A DNA stretch of 64,000 nucleotides from Pseudomonas sp. QS1027 (GTDB taxonomy: Bacteria > Pseudomonadota > Gammaproteobacteria > Pseudomonadales > Pseudomonadaceae). This document shows positions 63,978 through 64,000 of this stretch, one piece after another. The DNA lies in contig NZ_PHSU01000002.1 of assembly GCF_002814235.1 (NCBI RefSeq), forward strand, positions 19,654 to 83,653. The letters are read 5' to 3'. Numbering within the stretch: position 1 is the stretch's first letter; each line of letters starts with the position of its first letter. The translations under genes and the position numbers were made by a program. The notes under the pieces are model-generated. The model was not told the DNA's origin. It made no database searches and saw nothing but the letters and a program-made list of their open reading frames with translations.

Positions 63978-64000
63978 CCCATTCGCGGGCAAGCTCCGCT
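63978..64000. repeat. REP half, cut by the window end
   Basis: CCATTCGCGGGCAAGCTCCGCT is the start of another repeat unit. Confidence 0.6.

Overview
The window is a stretch of chromosome from a fluorescent-type Pseudomonas. The support is high GC, dense coding, many 'TAGGAGC..GCTCCTA' style REP/inverted repeats between genes, and gene orders typical of the genus: davBA; three consecutive FadE-like acyl-CoA dehydrogenases; bioBFHCD; creBCD; and glyA-soxBDAG-purU-fdhA beside ltaE. All functional calls rest on reading the translated sequence and on remembered family knowledge; no database search was run.

Layout. 1-3.4 kb: the tail of an Lrp/AsnC regulator, then davB-davA (lysine to 5-aminovalerate) and a small ORF. 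3.4-7.1 kb: an orphan HigA-like antitoxin with a remnant of its toxin, a class III aminotransferase overlapping a MOSC protein, and a divergent LysR regulator. 7.2-14.5 kb: three FadE-like acyl-CoA dehydrogenases and a membrane diguanylate cyclase, all on the minus strand. A tandem PsrA-like operator lies over the -10 of the last dehydrogenase, and a perfect CRP/Vfr-type palindrome precedes the cyclase. 14.8-19.9 kb: a small unknown protein and the biotin cluster. The bioB promoter and a BirA-type operator lie inside the 5' coding end of the divergent comF. 20-26.7 kb: comF, a ModE-type regulator, a Tat-exported PhoX phosphatase, srkA, rarD, two exact DnaA boxes, and a GcvR-like ACT protein.

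26.8-28.5 kb is the most foreign-looking part: two AT-richer, tandemly duplicated genes for ricin-type beta-trefoil (lectin-like) proteins with near-identical leaders. 29-34.7 kb: malate synthase G, a single-domain response regulator, a cNMP/CBS/DUF294 protein and a DnaQ-like exonuclease. 35-41 kb: an iron-uptake cell-surface signalling set (ECF sigma, FecR, TonB receptor; fiuIRA-like), then a PepSY membrane protein. 41-46.3 kb: creBCD, a retropepsin-like periplasmic protein and an acyltransferase. 46.3-49 kb: a DUF2780 protein, a fasciclin protein and an ECF sigma/anti-sigma pair. 49.1-49.6 kb: a strongly structured 5' leader with mutually exclusive pairings, in front of a small unknown protein. 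50-50.5 kb: a small exported protein. 50.5-59.9 kb: fdhA, purU, soxGADB and glyA, a one-carbon pathway that turns sarcosine into glycine, formaldehyde and serine. 60.2-64 kb: ltaE, zapA-like and coiled-coil partner genes, and a chemoreceptor with a candidate FliA promoter.

Most of the window is core metabolism and regulation. The observations most worth following are the structured leader at about 49.12-49.36 kb, the lectin-like gene pair, and several operator-quality palindromes whose regulators can be guessed (BirA, PsrA, Vfr) or not.
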